DNA from: Maricaulis sp039978735
Lineage (GTDB): Bacteria > Pseudomonadota > Alphaproteobacteria > Caulobacterales > Maricaulaceae
DNA: 64,000 nt
Direction: 5' to 3'
NCBI RefSeq assembly: GCF_039978735.1
Contig: NZ_JBDWAS010000008.1
Span: 3,109-67,108, forward strand
Both the position numbers and the translations under genes were made by a program. Below the pieces are notes generated by a model. It was not told the DNA's origin. It did no database searches and was given only the letters and a program-made list of their open reading frames with translations. Positions 63,605-64,000 of this stretch are shown here, piece after piece. The number at the start of each line of letters is the position of its first letter. Within the stretch, counting starts at the first letter, position 1.

Positions 63605-64000
63605 GGGGCGCCACGTCCTTATCCCCGTCCGGGGAGAAGGTGCTCGCAGGGCGGATGAGGGGCACTCCTCACCTTGAACACCACACCCATTTTTCCCGGC
63701 TGCAAGCCCGGCGACGGCCGGGCGGAGTGCCGGGACCTGCGGGAAGCTCGTCGCTTGAAATGACGCACGGTCGGTCCCGGATCTGCAGCCTGCTTCCGCG
63801 GGCCTCCGTCCGGGAAAAATGGAGAGAGCGGTGAAAAGAGAGCGCAAACGCCACAACACGCACCGTCACCCTGACGAAAGTCAGGGCCCAGTTCATAGAG
63901 CGCGGTGACGGCGATCTCGCACTTATCCCGCACATCGCCACCACTCAGACCGTGCCCGCCTGGCGAAAATCTGCCTTTACGATCTGGGTCCTGACTTTCG
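63605..64000. repeat. Gene-free tail with palindromic repeats (copy D and others)
   Basis: No gene is supported here. An element with perfect 13-bp inverted termini ccatttttcccgg (63687-63699) and ccgggaaaaatgg (63810-63822) has nested pairs, gtgccgggacc and ggtcccgg. A hairpin ccctgac-gaaa-gtcaggg (63869-63886) lies inside a ccgtcacc/ggtgacgg pair. The last 17 bases (63984-64000) are the inverted copy of 63875-63891 with one mismatch, so a further repeat continues beyond the window. Confidence 0.7.

Overview
The window is a chromosomal segment of a GC-rich alphaproteobacterium. The best fit is a marine, prosthecate relative of Caulobacter (Hyphomonadaceae/Maricaulaceae type); this is inference. 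It rests on four things: the dxr-rseP-bamA-skp-lpxD-fabZ-lpxA-lpxI-lpxB order, an alphaproteobacterial LexA box (GTTC-N7-GTTC) at lexA, a perfect CtrA-type TTAA-N7-TTAA site at 18428-18442, and alphaproteobacterial-style palindromic intergenic elements. Most of the window is core genome with very short intergenic gaps. No CRISPR array, prophage, transposase or rRNA operon was seen.

Layout. 1-9558 (+): isoprenoid and envelope biogenesis (3' part of dxr, rseP, bamA, skp, lpxD, fabZ, lpxA, lpxI, lpxB), ended by a bidirectional terminator shared with convergent gltA. 9607-12369 (-): gltX-gltA. 12440-14551 (+): comEC. 14878-22889, mostly (-): ppiD-like chaperone, trpE, trpG, trpD, trpC and lexA, with a YibQ-type polysaccharide deacetylase on the opposite strand between trpG and trpE. 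23079-33699: tpiA, a receiver-domain protein, secG, pyrG, a GST, a PLP decarboxylase (-), a DUF2807 protein, rpmF, fhs and eno. 33775-38629: a signalling/transport insert (histidine kinase, LuxR-type regulator, NhaC antiporter, Cys/Met PLP lyase) between eno and ftsB. 38795-46303 (+): ftsB and a pyruvate dehydrogenase cluster (pdhA, pdhB, pdhC) carrying extra genes: an NTF2-like protein, a serine-hydrolase lipoprotein, two GFA-fold zinc proteins and one conspicuously AT-rich gene of unknown function. No lpd follows. 46341-51302: serine hydrolase, small secreted protein, TAP-like hydrolase lipoprotein, double-hotdog thioesterase, bamE. 51422-54970: cytochrome bc1 chaperone, plsX, fabH, ihfA, MerR regulator. 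55077-55762: tRNA-Pro(GGG) next to a hicAB toxin-antitoxin pair. 55847-60722: ferredoxin-reductase-like flavoprotein, ctaA, a phytase-like lipoprotein and a PhoX-type phosphatase. 60947-61910: rplM-rpsI. 61994-63604: a LysR regulator divergent from a methyltransferase. The last 400 bases hold only palindromic repeats.

How the genes work together. The first block builds lipid A and assembles the outer membrane (BamA and Skp here, BamE at 51 kb, and FabH/FabZ/PlsX supplying acyl chains and phospholipid precursors). The trp genes give anthranilate-to-indole-glycerol-phosphate steps. TpiA, Eno, PDH and GltA form a glycolysis-to-TCA line. CtaA and the bc1 chaperone serve the respiratory chain.

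Most interesting for follow-up: the AT-rich gene and paired GFA proteins in the pdh operon; the deacetylase with a CtrA-type site that splits the trp cluster; and a family of composite palindromic repeats, two of which carry the same hairpin loop in opposite orientations.
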